Shown here: positions 34,484 to 43,823 of the stretch, piece by piece | How positions within the stretch are numbered: the first letter of the stretch is position 1 | Layout: every line of letters begins with the position of its first letter | From: Bacteroidia bacterium | GTDB taxonomy: Bacteria > Bacteroidota > Bacteroidia > Flavobacteriales > Flavobacteriaceae | Reading direction: 5' to 3' | NCBI GenBank assembly: GCA_030428705.1 | Contig: JAUIDI010000001.1 | Coordinates: 186,001-250,000, forward strand | Length of the DNA stretch: 64,000 nt | Made by a program: the position numbers and the translations under genes | The notes under the pieces: generated by a model | What the model was told of the DNA's origin: nothing | What the model saw: only the letters and a program-made list of their open reading frames with translations | Databases searched by the model: none

Positions 34484-36189
34484 TCCAGTTTCAGTTCGCT
34501 CAAGATGGTGGCTATTTTCCGGTCAAGGGCTTCATTGACCTTTTTGAAATCGTCGGCTTTTTTCAATTCGGCATTGGTACTGATATAAAACTTTACCTTG
34601 GGCTCGGTGCCGCTTGGCCTTGCCGCAATGCGCGTTCCATCCTCGGTTTCGTAGATCAGTACATTGCTTTTAGGAATATCTATCGGTCTTTCTTCGCCGG
34701 TCAAGACGTTTTTGATAGCAGAGGTATTGTAATCTTCTATATATCTCACTTTTGAACCGGCAACGGAGTCAACAGGATTTTCCTTGAAATCCTTCAACAT
34801 TTGTTTGATTTCCTCGGCACCGGATATTCCTTTTTTTGTTAGGGATACGAGATGCTCTTTATAAAAACCGTAATCGACATAGCAATCGATGAGGTCATGG
34901 TAAAATGAACTCCCGTTGGCCTTGGCCTGTGCCGCGATTTCGCATGCCAATAGGGTAGAGGTTACCGCGTCTTTGTCCCTGACGAAGTCACCTACCATAT
35001 ACCCGAAACTCTCTTCACCACCGCCTAAGAATTTGGATTGCGGAAAATCCTTGATCATCTTGCCGATCCATTTGAATCCGGTCAAGGCGGTCTTGAACTC
35101 CACGCCGTAGGCATTGGCCATTACTTCCATCATCGGAGTGGAAACGATCGTGGTCGCCACAAATTCATTGCCCTGAAAACCCTTCTTCTTTTGTTGCTCC
35201 AAAAGGAATTTTGTCATCAAGATCATGGCCTGGTTACCGTTGACTATTTCCATCTGGCCATCAAGATTTCTCACGGCAATGCCCAGACGATCACTATCGG
35301 GATCGGTACCAACGACCATATCGGCCCCTATTTCCTCCGCTTTTTTTACGGCCATCGATAGTGCTTCGGACTCTTCGGGATTGGGCGATTGTACCGTTGG
35401 AAAGTTTCCATCGGGTTCCGCCTGCTCTGCGATTACCGTTACATTTTTATAGCCTGCCCGTTTCAATACTTCCGGTATCGCCGTTATCGAAGTACCGTGC
35501 AATGAGGTGAAAACAATATTAAAATCATCCTTTCCTTCGGTATTGAAATTTCCGTTCGCGACCGAAGCTTCGATAAAAGCTTCGTCCACCTTTTCGTCTA
35601 TCAATTCGATAAGTTTATCATCCCCCTTGAAATTGACATCCTCAAAATCCAATCCATTGATTTCGGCGATGATTTCCCCGTCCTGCGGCGGTACGATCTG
35701 TCCACCATCCGTCCAATACACCTTATAACCGTTATATTCAGGGGGGTTGTGCGATGCGGTCAAAACGATTCCGGCATGACATTTTAAATGGCGCACGGCA
35801 AACGAAAGTTCAGGGGTGGTACGTAGCGCTGAGAATAGGTACACTTTGATGCCATTGGCCGAAAACACCTCGGCGACGGTTCGCGCCAAGGTATCGCTGT
35901 TATGTCGGCAATCGTATGCGATTACCACCTTAAGGTCTTCACCGGGATATACTTTTTTGAGATAGTTGCCGAGTCCTTGAGTACTTTTTCCCAAGGTATA
36001 TTTATTGATGCGATTGGTGCCAACGCCCATTATGCCCCTCATACCGCCCGTACCGAATTCCATTTCCTTATAAAACCGATCCTTGAGTTCTTCGGTATCG
36101 GTTTCGATCAGATGTTCGATTTCTTTCTTTGTCTCGGAATCAAAAAAATCGGTAAGCCAAGCTTTGGCGGCGGTCATTATGGCATTCAT
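34480..36189 (-). CDS. Phosphoglucomutase/phosphomannomutase
   Basis: A 569-residue enzyme of the alpha-D-phosphohexomutase family that moves phosphate between C1 and C6 of hexoses. The phosphoserine loop is TASHNPPEYNGYKVYW, the metal-binding loop is DPDSDRLGIA, the sugar-binding loop is GGGEESFGYMVGD, and the phosphate-binding loop is RPSGTEPKVKFY. The length is that of the PgcA/PGM2-like branch. It precedes and overlaps the ABC exporter gene, and a GT2 glycosyltransferase lies upstream, so a role in supplying sugars for surface glycans is plausible. Confidence 0.92.
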   Translation of the reverse strand: MNAIMTAAKAWLTDFFDSETKKEIEHLIETDTEELKDRFYKEMEFGTGGMRGIMGVGTNRINKYTLGKSTQGLGNYLKKVYPGEDLKVVIAYDCRHNSDTLARTVAEVFSANGIKVYLFSALRTTPELSFAVRHLKCHAGIVLTASHNPPEYNGYKVYWTDGGQIVPPQDGEIIAEINGLDFEDVNFKGDDKLIELIDEKVDEAFIEASVANGNFNTEGKDDFNIVFTSLHGTSITAIPEVLKRAGYKNVTVIAEQAEPDGNFPTVQSPNPEESEALSMAVKKAEEIGADMVVGTDPDSDRLGIAVRNLDGQMEIVNGNQAMILMTKFLLEQQKKKGFQGNEFVATTIVSTPMMEVMANAYGVEFKTALTGFKWIGKMIKDFPQSKFLGGGEESFGYMVGDFVRDKDAVTSTLLACEIAAQAKANGSSFYHDLIDCYVDYGFYKEHLVSLTKKGISGAEEIKQMLKDFKENPVDSVAGSKVRYIEDYNTSAIKNVLTGEERPIDIPKSNVLIYETEDGTRIAARPSGTEPKVKFYISTNAELKKADDFKKVNEALDRKIATILSELKLD

Positions 36190-36217
36190 GTGCGGTATGT
36201 CTATTTGAAAGGCAAAA

Positions 36218-37192
36218 TTACGAAGAATATTGTTCTTCTTTTTGAGCGTGGCCGGTTTCTTCGGAAACGGTGTAGCGCGCTTCGTTCTTTCTCGATCGGA
36301 TCAGGATTTCGCCCAAAAAACCGGCAAGAAATAACTGGGTGCCGATTATCATCGCCGTTAATGACAAGAAAAATTGAGGGCGATCGGTAATCAAACGCCC
36401 GGTAGGGTTTATAAAGAGTTTATCGATACCAAGATAGCCAGCGAAACCAAAACCGATGATGAACATCAGTACCCCAAGTGCCCCGAAAAGGTGCATGGGT
36501 CTTTTACCGAACTTTGATACGAACCAAATCGTGATCAAATCCAAAAAACCATTTATAAATCGTTCCATACCAAATTTTGTTTTTCCGTATTTGCGGGCCT
36601 GGTGCAGCACCACTTTTTCGCCGATATTCGAAAATCCGGCATTTTTGGCCAGTACGGGAATATATCGATGCATCTCGCCCGACACCTCGATGTTTTTGAC
36701 CACCTTTTGATCAAAAGCCTTTAACCCGCAGTTAAAATCGTGGAGTTTGACCCCGGAAGTCTTGCGGGCCGCCCAATTGAATAATTTGGAAGGCATGTTC
36801 TTCGATAGAAACGAATCGTAACGTTTTTTCTTCCAGCCCGATACCAGGTCATAGCCTTCTTCGGTAATCAATCGGTATAGCTCGGGAATTTCTTCCGGAT
36901 TATCCTGTAAATCGGCATCCATGGTAATAATGACTTCGCCTTCGGCCGCCTTGAAACCGGCATGCAGCGCCTGCGATTTTCCGAAATTGCGCAAAAAGCG
37001 AATTCCCTTTACGTTACTATTTTCTCTTGAAAGTCGGCATATTATCTGCCATGAATCATCGGTACTGCCATCATCGACAAAAAGTATCTCATAAGAAAAA
37101 CTATTGGACCGCATCACCGATACGATCCAATCGTGGAGTTCTTGTAAAGATTCTTCCTCGTTCAACAGAGGAATGACAATCGATAAATTCAT
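36218..37192 (-). CDS. Membrane-anchored family 2 glycosyltransferase
   Basis: A 324-residue enzyme of the DPM1/GtrB/ArnC type that transfers a sugar from a nucleotide donor, usually to undecaprenyl phosphate. The GT-A domain starts MNLSIVIPLLNEEESL and has FVDDGSTDDSW and TMDADLQDNPEEIPEL. Two transmembrane segments follow near residues 230-250 and 270-290 (HLFGALGVLMFIIGFGFAGY and FFLSLTAMIIGTQLFLAGFL). It lies 28 bases before the phosphohexomutase gene and is probably co-transcribed with it and the ABC exporter. Confidence 0.88.
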   Translation of the reverse strand: MNLSIVIPLLNEEESLQELHDWIVSVMRSNSFSYEILFVDDGSTDDSWQIICRLSRENSNVKGIRFLRNFGKSQALHAGFKAAEGEVIITMDADLQDNPEEIPELYRLITEEGYDLVSGWKKKRYDSFLSKNMPSKLFNWAARKTSGVKLHDFNCGLKAFDQKVVKNIEVSGEMHRYIPVLAKNAGFSNIGEKVVLHQARKYGKTKFGMERFINGFLDLITIWFVSKFGKRPMHLFGALGVLMFIIGFGFAGYLGIDKLFINPTGRLITDRPQFFLSLTAMIIGTQLFLAGFLGEILIRSRKNEARYTVSEETGHAQKEEQYSS

Positions 37193-37230
37193 AACGTACT
37201 TCCGAATTGCTCTTCAAAAGTACGAATTAG

Positions 37231-37752
37231 TTAAGATTTTTCGGTCTTTTTAAGTACGAGCGCGGGAATAAGCGATAAAATGAAACCGCTTATGATGACG
37301 TACAATAAACCGAAAACAATCTGCATCGAAGGTGTCATGAATTTCTGTTGTGCTTCTATTTGTGCATCTATTTGATCCGGTGTCAATTTTGAAGATTGCA
37401 ATAATTGTTCTTTTTGATATTCAACCGCCTTAGTCATCATGTCCGGATCGATTACGTTCATCATCAGTTGATTGAATAGCAATCCTATGATTCCTGCTAT
37501 TAGGCAAATGCCCACGCCGACTTTCAGTCCTTGCCCAAAGGACATAACACCGCCATTGGCCTTTCTAAATTGAATCAGCCCTACAATGATCCCGGCAAGG
37601 GTCAAAACTACGCTTACGCCCAATACCGCCATATTCTGCTGATAATGCATGTCTAGTGTATAGAGCATAAAGGCAAATATTACACCAATGCCCCCTAGTA
37701 TGAGACCATAGGTTAATGCGAATTTTCCTGTCTGGGGTTGGTTTTCTTCCAT
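37231..37752 (-). CDS. DUF4199 family membrane protein
   Basis: A 173-residue protein with four predicted transmembrane segments (around residues 12-32, 40-60, 80-100 and 145-168) and a charged loop before the last one. The pattern, with FALTYGLILGGIGVIFAFML at the start and GFILSLIPALVLKKTEKS at the end, fits the DUF4199 family common in Bacteroidota. I chose ATG at 37752; the frame extends to 37947 but that part is not protein-like and overlaps the rpmE2 start. The function is unknown. Confidence 0.8.
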   Translation of the reverse strand: MEENQPQTGKFALTYGLILGGIGVIFAFMLYTLDMHYQQNMAVLGVSVVLTLAGIIVGLIQFRKANGGVMSFGQGLKVGVGICLIAGIIGLLFNQLMMNVIDPDMMTKAVEYQKEQLLQSSKLTPDQIDAQIEAQQKFMTPSMQIVFGLLYVIISGFILSLIPALVLKKTEKS

Positions 37753-37850
37753 TTTATAAGGTTTTAAGTTGTTCGTAAGGTTAGTTGAAAATATACTTTT
37801 TTTGTTACATTTAAATTTACGCTTTTTTATGGTCTTTTTAGGTTTTATAA

Positions 37851-37880
37851 TTGTAGGTTTACAAAAATTGGTTAAATTTG
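37851..37880 (+). promoter_or_regulatory. Promoter of rpmE2
   Basis: TTG (37851-37853), exactly 19 bases, then TAAATTTG (37873-37880): a full match to the Bacteroidota consensus. The leader to the ATG at 37930 is about 45 bases. Confidence 0.75.
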
Positions 37881-37929
37881 CAGCCTGAATTTTAGTGCCT
37901 GTCGGAAATGGGCGCATTAAAGCAAAGCA

Positions 37930-38244
37930 ATGAAAAAAGACATACACCCGGAGAATTATAGATTGGTAGCTTTTAAGGACATGTCGAACGACGATGTGTT
38001 TTTGACCAAATCGACCGCCGAGACCAAGGAGACACTAGAAGTCGATGGCGTGGAATACCCTTTGGTAAAATTGGAAATCTCAAGAACATCGCATCCTTTT
38101 TATACCGGTAAGGCCAAGTTCTTGGATACCGCCGGACGTATCGATAAGTTCAAGAGCAAGTACGACAAATTCAAAAAAGCTGCACCTGCCGCAGAAAAAA
38201 AGACAGAGGAGGTTAAGACCGAAGCAAGCTCTCAAGAAGAATAA
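37930..38244 (+). CDS. rpmE2: Ribosomal protein L31 type B
   Basis: A 104-residue protein of the large ribosomal subunit. It starts [21 protein letters not shown] and contains [22 protein letters not shown], typical of type B L31, which lacks the zinc-binding CxxC motif. A Lys, Ala and Glu-rich tail of about 20 residues extends beyond the usual 80-90 residue length. It has its own canonical promoter and a strong terminator, so it is transcribed alone. Confidence 0.95.
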   Translation: MKKDIHPENYRLVAFKDMSNDDVFLTKSTAETKETLEVDGVEYPLVKLEISRTSHPFYTGKAKFLDTAGRIDKFKSKYDKFKKAAPAAEKKTEEVKTEASSQEE

Positions 38245-38270
38245 GTATTTTTCAACATACAATATCACGG

Positions 38271-38303
38271 TACGCCTTCGTTATAACGGAGGCGTATTTT
38301 TTT
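38271..38303 (+). terminator. Intrinsic terminator of rpmE2
   Basis: TACGCCTTCG (38271-38280) pairs with CGGAGGCGTA (38287-38296) with one G-T wobble and loop TTATAA, followed by seven T. Confidence 0.9.
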
Positions 38304-38310
38304 AAATTTG
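38303..38310 (+). promoter_or_regulatory. -7 element before the GlmU-like gene
   Basis: TAAATTTG matches TAnnTTTG and starts at the last T of the rpmE2 terminator. It lies 16 bases upstream of the ATG at 38326. It argues against the alternative TTG start at 38308, which would fall inside this element. Confidence 0.4.
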
Positions 38311-38325
38311 TTTAAAAACCGGCAA

Positions 38326-39501
38326 ATGAACTATATTCTTTTTGATGGTACGGTGCGGGAGGATTTATTGCCTTTTACCTTCACAAGGCCGGTAGCCGAT
38401 ATTCGTATCGGTATTTTGACCATTCGCGAAAAATGGGAGAAATATCTCGGTCAAACTACAAGTACGATAACCGAGGATTATCTTTCCGAAAAATATCCGA
38501 CCGTCAGGAAAAACGAGAACGTTTTGATTAACGGTTCTTTTTGTCCGAGCCAGGTCTTGGTCGATAAGGTCAGGGATTTAAGGGAAAACGAAGCGATTTT
38601 TTATAACGACGAAGTTGTTGCTTTTTATTCAAAGCATGCGCAAATACGTTTCGATTTTTCGAAGTACAATAAAATCCAGTTCGCAGATGATATACTCCAG
38701 GTAAAAAATACCTGGGATATTTTCTCAAAGAATGGGGAAGCCCTACAATTGGATTTCGACTTTTTGACAAAAGGAAGAAAAAGTGCCCCAATTTCAGACA
38801 CAAATAGGTTGATCAATGCTGAACATATTTTTCTAGAAGAAGGAGCTAGTGTAAAACACAGTACCTTGAATGCCACCGAAGGTCCGATTTATATAGGCAA
38901 AAATGCACAGGTATGGGAAGGCGCCATGATCAGAGGTGCTTTTGCTCTTTGCAATAACGCAGTGGTCAAAATGGGCGCTAAGATGTATGGGGCGACCACG
39001 GTCGGGCCCTACGGAAAGGTTGCAGGTGAAGTTAGTAATGCCGTGATTTTCGGCTATTCGAGCAAGGGCCACGAAGGCTATTTGGGAAATGCCGTGCTTG
39101 GCGAATGGTGCAATATCGGCGCCGATTCGAACAACTCCAATTTAAAGAACAATTACGCGAAGGTTCGATTGTGGAACTACGCTACTGAGCGTTTTGAACA
39201 AACAGGACTGCAATTTTGCGGACTCATGATGGGCGATCATAGCAAGACGGCCATTAACACCATGCTGAATACAGGCACCGTGGTCGGGGTTAATGTCAAT
39301 CTGTACGTGCCCGGTTTTCCAAGAAATTTCATTCCAAGTTTTAGTTGGGGCGGGGCATCCGGTTTTTCGACCTATTTGCCTAAAAAAGCCTTCGAAGCCG
39401 CCAAGGTAATGATGGCCCGTAGGGGCGTTGAATTCGACGATAAAGAGGCCCGGATTTTGGAACATGTCTTTGAACTCACCAAAAAGTGGCGGAATTATTA
39501 G
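38326..39501 (+). CDS. GlmU-like sugar nucleotidyltransferase with left-handed beta helix
   Basis: A 391-residue protein of the alternative GlmU type found in Bacteroidota. The N-terminal part is a divergent nucleotidyltransferase (MNYILFDGTVREDLLPFTFTRPVADIRIG). The C-terminal half is a hexapeptide beta helix (from about residue 165, with IYIGKNAQVWEGAMIRG and NNAVVKMGAKMYGATTVGPYGKVAGE). It probably makes UDP-N-acetylglucosamine or a related sugar nucleotide for the cell wall. The start at 38326 fits the conserved MNYILFD opening. Confidence 0.82.
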   Translation: MNYILFDGTVREDLLPFTFTRPVADIRIGILTIREKWEKYLGQTTSTITEDYLSEKYPTVRKNENVLINGSFCPSQVLVDKVRDLRENEAIFYNDEVVAFYSKHAQIRFDFSKYNKIQFADDILQVKNTWDIFSKNGEALQLDFDFLTKGRKSAPISDTNRLINAEHIFLEEGASVKHSTLNATEGPIYIGKNAQVWEGAMIRGAFALCNNAVVKMGAKMYGATTVGPYGKVAGEVSNAVIFGYSSKGHEGYLGNAVLGEWCNIGADSNNSNLKNNYAKVRLWNYATERFEQTGLQFCGLMMGDHSKTAINTMLNTGTVVGVNVNLYVPGFPRNFIPSFSWGGASGFSTYLPKKAFEAAKVMMARRGVEFDDKEARILEHVFELTKKWRNY

Positions 39502-39538
39502 TCTCCTATTACCTATACACATGGTTAGAGGGGGGCTT

Positions 39539-41071
39539 TTATTCCTCTAGTTCTCTAAGTTTATTGATCGCATTCTGATTTTCAGGATTTAATTCCAACG
39601 ACTTCTTATAGCTGGCAATTGCATTTTTAATATCCTTATTGTAAAGATAGGCCAGGGCTAAACTATCATATAAATTTGCTGAATTCGGGTAGATATGTAC
39701 AGCCAATAAAAAGACGTTTATACCCTGTTCCATCTTTCCGGCATTAAATGATAACCGAAGGCCGAGGTTGTTTAACATACCTTCTTCAAGTTTAAACGCT
39801 GGATGTTTTGTCGCTGTTTTTTCGTATAACGGGATTAAATCTCGATAACCCTGTTTGAGTGCTAAATTCTGGAAATCTTTATAATCGAATTCTTTTGTAA
39901 GTGATTTTTTCATTTTTTTCGAAACCAAGTTTTCGGAAATATTATTTTTATCTGGGCTGTTTTCGATGAACACCTTAGCTTTCTTCCCTTTTTTCAAAGT
40001 GGCATTCAAAAATTGTAAGGTATGCTCGTAAAGTAGCTTGTAAGAAGCCATAATTTCACTATCACTTTTATCTTGTCTTTTATCTCTAAATGCAAATAAA
40101 ACACCAATAGTTCCAAAATAAGAATGGGTCAGGTCATGGAATTTGTAACTGTAGGCATTGCTATATTTTAAAGAGTCGTACAATTGGAACTTATAATTCA
40201 ACTCTGCAGGTATTTGATCGCTGATCAAAACTTCTTCAGGAATATCTTTTTGAGCAAAATGGATGTAAGGTATATTAAACCTATCCAAATTAAAGTAAGG
40301 TGATTTTTCCAGTACCCGGTAATTGTATCTTTCGGTTCCATCTAAACTTACAACCGCACTTAAGGTCTTATTTTTCATGACCGTTATGGCGTTTGCGAGC
40401 CCACCAAAACTAAAGCCCATAAGAGCTATTTTGTCGAAATCTATATTTCCGTACTTATGAATTTCTTTTAAAAGAAATTCTACATCCCTGGACTGTGTTT
40501 CCATGTCCTTTGTAGTTCCGCCTTCCAACCATCTTGTATCCGTTCCTCTTGAAGGGCTTGATATCACTACGAAACCATTACTTGCCAAATATTCGAATAA
40601 AGCAAAATTTTCAATGGATGACGCTTGATAGCTTGGTGCATGAACTACGACCGGAAATTTTCCTTCTAAAAAATCGGCATTTGACAACGCATTGACCTTT
40701 TCAAATAAATGAGCCCTATTTTGCGGGGTATCCCCTAGGTCAGGAAACCAATCCAACAATAACTCGTTCGGCAAGTTTTTCGATTCTTCCTCTTCTTTTA
40801 AAACCTCCAAATAATCCAAAACTTTTAGTTGATTGGAATCGCTACTTTTAATTCTAGTCGGATACCATATACTAATTGGAATCGGCCTATTTGTAATTTG
40901 GTTGTCGAAGTTGTTTTCAATTTTGTAAAATCTTGTGCTATCGATTCTTGTATAATGCTTAAAACCAACATTATACGCTCCGTTTTTTAGGTTTATCTCT
41001 TTTAAAGATGTCTGCCCTTTTACAAAGCATACTTGAAAAATGACTAAGGTTACTAATATTATTGTTCGCAT
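39539..41071 (-). CDS. Exported alpha/beta hydrolase with C-terminal TPR
   Basis: A 510-residue protein with signal peptide MRTIILVTLVIFQVCFVKGQ. The middle part is an alpha/beta hydrolase related to PAF-acetylhydrolase or dienelactone hydrolase-like enzymes: IPISIWYPTR near the start and the nucleophile elbow GFSFGG. C-terminal residues (about 440-500) form TPR repeats (ANLYDSLALAYLYNKDIKNAIASY). The substrate is unknown; an ester or lipid is likely. The gene is visibly richer in A and T than its neighbours, which hints at a different history or weak expression. It is convergent with the GlmU-like gene. Confidence 0.78.
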   Translation of the reverse strand: MRTIILVTLVIFQVCFVKGQTSLKEINLKNGAYNVGFKHYTRIDSTRFYKIENNFDNQITNRPIPISIWYPTRIKSSDSNQLKVLDYLEVLKEEEESKNLPNELLLDWFPDLGDTPQNRAHLFEKVNALSNADFLEGKFPVVVHAPSYQASSIENFALFEYLASNGFVVISSPSRGTDTRWLEGGTTKDMETQSRDVEFLLKEIHKYGNIDFDKIALMGFSFGGLANAITVMKNKTLSAVVSLDGTERYNYRVLEKSPYFNLDRFNIPYIHFAQKDIPEEVLISDQIPAELNYKFQLYDSLKYSNAYSYKFHDLTHSYFGTIGVLFAFRDKRQDKSDSEIMASYKLLYEHTLQFLNATLKKGKKAKVFIENSPDKNNISENLVSKKMKKSLTKEFDYKDFQNLALKQGYRDLIPLYEKTATKHPAFKLEEGMLNNLGLRLSFNAGKMEQGINVFLLAVHIYPNSANLYDSLALAYLYNKDIKNAIASYKKSLELNPENQNAINKLRELEE

Positions 41072-41300
41072 TATTTTAGATATAAGTATTAAATTCTAGA
41101 GACTCAGTAACTCTAAACCTTATAGTTTTCTAGCTTACCAACTTATAAGGAGGATATTGATCCGTTCGAGTAAATTCTATCCATCCATGACGAAGTTAAT
41201 TGAAAATTAGCGGCATTTCAATAGGCAAGAATTGAGTGTCCTTCAGAATAGACTAAAACAAGCCTTTCGAAGCTGAGGCTTCCATGCCATTGCAAATTAC

Positions 41301-41308
41301 TATCTTTG
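41301..41308 (+). promoter_or_regulatory. -7 element before mtaB
   Basis: TATCTTTG matches TAnnTTTG, 18 bases upstream of the ATG. No clear -33 element is present at the usual spacing. Confidence 0.4.
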
Positions 41309-41326
41309 CAAACCTTTTGAAGCAGA

Positions 41327-42655
41327 ATGAAAAAGAAAGTCGCCTTTTATACCTTGGGCTGCAAGCTCAACTTTTCGGAAACCTCTACGATTGCCCGAGA
41401 TTTTCAAGAGGAAGGCTTTGAACGTGTCGACTTTTCGGAGCCTGCCGATATGTATGTTATCAATACCTGTTCGGTGACCGAGAATGCTGATAAGCGCTTT
41501 AAGACCATTGTCAAGCAGGCCCAAAAGGCGAATCCCGAAGCATTCGTGGCAGCAATCGGTTGTTATGCCCAATTGAAGCCGGAACAACTCGCGGCGGTCG
41601 ACGGGGTCGATCTGGTCTTGGGCGCGACCGAAAAATTCAAGATTACCGATTATATAAATGATCTGACCAAAAACGACTTTGGAGAAATTCATTCTTGCGA
41701 AATAGCGGAAGCGGATTTTTATGTAGGCAGTTATGCCATAGGGGATAGAACCAGGGCATTTTTAAAAGTTCAGGACGGTTGCGATTATAAGTGCACCTAT
41801 TGTACGATACCCTTGGCCCGTGGAATTTCACGCAGTGATACTTTGGAAAATGTACTGAAGAATGCCGCCGAGATTTCGGCCCAAGGTATTAAGGAAATCG
41901 TACTCACCGGAGTGAACATTGGCGATTACGGTAAAGGAGAGTTCGGCAACAAAAGGCACGAACATACTTTTTTAGACCTAGTAAAAGCATTGGATCAGGT
42001 CGAAGGTATACACAGGCTTCGAATTTCATCCATAGAGCCCAATCTTTTGAAAAACGAAACGATCGATTTTGTGGCGCAGAACAAGACTTTTGTACCTCAT
42101 TTTCATATTCCGTTGCAAAGTGGAAGCGATGAAATGTTAAAGTCGATGAGACGTCGTTATATGAGCGATCTGTACATCGATCGGGTAAAAAGAATTAGGG
42201 AAATCATGCCTCATGCCTGTATCGGAGTGGATGTTATTGTGGGTTTCCCTGGGGAAACCGATGAACATTTTTTGGAAACCTACCATTTTCTAAACGAACT
42301 GGATATTTCGTATCTACATGTCTTTACATATTCCGAAAGGGACAATACCCCGGCGGCCGGCATGCCAGATGCCGTGCCAAAGAACATCCGCCACAAGCGT
42401 AGCAAAATGCTTAGGGGATTGTCGGTCAAAAAAAGAAGGGCTTTTTATGAAAGTCAAATCGGTTCGACCCGAACGGTACTTTTTGAGGGAGAAAACAAAG
42501 AAGGGTACATTCATGGCTTTACCGAAAACTATGTGAAGGTAAAGGCGCCCTGGAATCCTGAACGGGTCAATACCCTACATAAGGTAAAACTTACCGAAAT
42601 CGATACCGATGGTTTGGTTCGTTTCGAGTTTGTTCATAATAAAGTTATGGCATAA
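41327..42655 (+). CDS. mtaB: tRNA t6A37 methylthiotransferase MtaB
   Basis: A 442-residue radical SAM enzyme that adds a methylthio group to N6-threonylcarbamoyladenosine 37 of tRNA. The N-terminal UPF0004 domain starts VAFYTLGCKLNFSET and has NTCSVTENADKRF with conserved Cys for a second iron-sulfur cluster. The radical SAM motif is C152, C156 and C159 in DGCDYKCTYC. A TRAM domain ends the protein. The GCKLN start separates MtaB-type proteins from MiaB and RimO. A two-way terminator follows. Confidence 0.92.
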   Translation: MKKKVAFYTLGCKLNFSETSTIARDFQEEGFERVDFSEPADMYVINTCSVTENADKRFKTIVKQAQKANPEAFVAAIGCYAQLKPEQLAAVDGVDLVLGATEKFKITDYINDLTKNDFGEIHSCEIAEADFYVGSYAIGDRTRAFLKVQDGCDYKCTYCTIPLARGISRSDTLENVLKNAAEISAQGIKEIVLTGVNIGDYGKGEFGNKRHEHTFLDLVKALDQVEGIHRLRISSIEPNLLKNETIDFVAQNKTFVPHFHIPLQSGSDEMLKSMRRRYMSDLYIDRVKRIREIMPHACIGVDVIVGFPGETDEHFLETYHFLNELDISYLHVFTYSERDNTPAAGMPDAVPKNIRHKRSKMLRGLSVKKRRAFYESQIGSTRTVLFEGENKEGYIHGFTENYVKVKAPWNPERVNTLHKVKLTEIDTDGLVRFEFVHNKVMA

Positions 42656-42687
42656 AAAATCCCGCTAATGCGCGGGATTCAATCTTT
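42654..42687. terminator. Bidirectional intrinsic terminator
   Basis: AATCCCGC (42658-42665) pairs with GCGGGATT (42672-42679) around a six-base loop. A T-rich run follows on the plus strand (to about 42690), and a run of A precedes it (42654-42659), giving a T-run for the minus strand. It serves mtaB and the convergent GNAT gene. Confidence 0.85.
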
Positions 42688-42698
42688 TTTTGGGTTGG

Positions 42699-42992
42699 TT
42701 ATATACGAATACCCACGGGCAACATTTCTTTGTATTGTCTATTTTTTCGAAGGAATCCGGCAATTTGAGGGCTGGTCGGCACCACTCTTTGATTGTTCTT
42801 TTGAATGACCTGAAGTACCGATTTAATGAAATCTTCCTTAAAACCTTCTTTTTCGATTTCCTCAGGAATGACCAATTTGGTCAGGAATACTTTGCGTTCT
42901 TGTGATGAATACTCAATTTTGGCTAGATGTCCATCGACCCTGGTTTCGAATTGGCGCAAGAAACTGTTGTCCTTAATTTCTACTTCATTCAT
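42699..42992 (-). CDS. Small YjdJ/NATD1-type GNAT protein
   Basis: A 97-residue protein resembling the short GNAT-like N-acetyltransferase family (Yjdj, NATD1). It has the beta-strand pattern FETRVDGHLAKIEYSSQERKVFLTKLVIPEE and the later RVVPTSPQIAGFLRKNRQYKEML, where family members bind CoA and carry a conserved P.C..v..y.. motif; here the usual Cys is replaced by Pro-Gln. The acceptor is unknown. An unusual terminator-like hairpin lies in its probable leader. Confidence 0.75.
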   Translation of the reverse strand: MNEVEIKDNSFLRQFETRVDGHLAKIEYSSQERKVFLTKLVIPEEIEKEGFKEDFIKSVLQVIQKNNQRVVPTSPQIAGFLRKNRQYKEMLPVGIRI

Positions 42993-43021
42993 ATAGTTTG
43001 ATTTTAATATTGGTCTTAGAC

Positions 43022-43052
43022 AAAAAAATTACGATGTTCTCAAATCGTAATT
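43022..43052 (-). terminator. Terminator-like hairpin in the leader of the GNAT gene
   Basis: AATTACGAT (43027-43035) is the exact reverse complement of ATCGTAATT (43044-43052), with an eight-base loop. On the minus strand it is followed by a run of seven T (complement of 43022-43028). It lies about 30 bases upstream of the GNAT start and downstream of a TACTTTTG -7 element (complement of 43106-43113), so it could attenuate transcription, or be an operator. Confidence 0.45.
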
Positions 43053-43160
43053 CCATACTTTTATAAAAACAAGCGAAAATTTGTAGGTAGTTTCCGCTAC
43101 TGGTACAAAAGTAGGAAAAAAAATGGGATCTTCCTAAAGATTACCATAGGCTTTCGATAT

Positions 43161-43823
43161 ATGACCGATAATAAAATACATGTTTATTTCATGCCGGGGA
43201 TGGCGGCCAATCCATCTATATTCAAAAATATCGAATTACCGTCGGACACTTTTGAGCAGCATTTTCTCGAATGGTTCGTTCCTCCAAAAAACATGTCCAT
43301 TTCGGCCTATGCCGCGGAAATGAAAAAAAGGGTCGTGCATCCGGACCCTGTACTTGTAGGGGTTTCATTTGGGGGTATGCTGGTACAGGAGATGGCCAAA
43401 TTAATGCCGGTGAAAAAGGTGATCGTGGTATCGAGTGTCAAGTACGGATCTGAACTGCCCAAAAGAATGGTATTTGCGAAATATACCAAGGCTCACAAAC
43501 TTTTACCTACGGGTCTGGTCAACAATGTCGAGCTTTTGGCAAAATATGCCTTTGGCGAAAAGGTTACAAAGCGGTTGGCACTTTATGAAGAGTATCTATC
43601 GATTCGTGACAAGTATTATATCGATTGGTCGATTGATCAAATCGTCAACTGGAAGCAGACCGAATGCCCGGACTGTCTTGTGCATATACATGGAGACAAG
43701 GATCCGGTTTTTCCTATCGGCAACATCAAGGATTGTATACCGGTACGGAACGGAACGCATACGATGATCATTCATCGGGCCAAATGGTTCAATGAACACC
43801 TTCCCACAATTATTTTGGAATAA
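43161..43823 (+). CDS. Small alpha/beta hydrolase
   Basis: A 220-residue cytoplasmic alpha/beta hydrolase. The oxyanion region is FMPGMAANPSIF, the nucleophile elbow is GVSFGG, the acid is in HIHGDKDPVFP and the His in NGTHTMI. It is shorter than most family members, with a small lid. The substrate is not known. The promoter of the following lytic transglycosylase gene lies in its last codons, so the two are probably not in one operon. Confidence 0.82.
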   Translation: MTDNKIHVYFMPGMAANPSIFKNIELPSDTFEQHFLEWFVPPKNMSISAYAAEMKKRVVHPDPVLVGVSFGGMLVQEMAKLMPVKKVIVVSSVKYGSELPKRMVFAKYTKAHKLLPTGLVNNVELLAKYAFGEKVTKRLALYEEYLSIRDKYYIDWSIDQIVNWKQTECPDCLVHIHGDKDPVFPIGNIKDCIPVRNGTHTMIIHRAKWFNEHLPTIILE

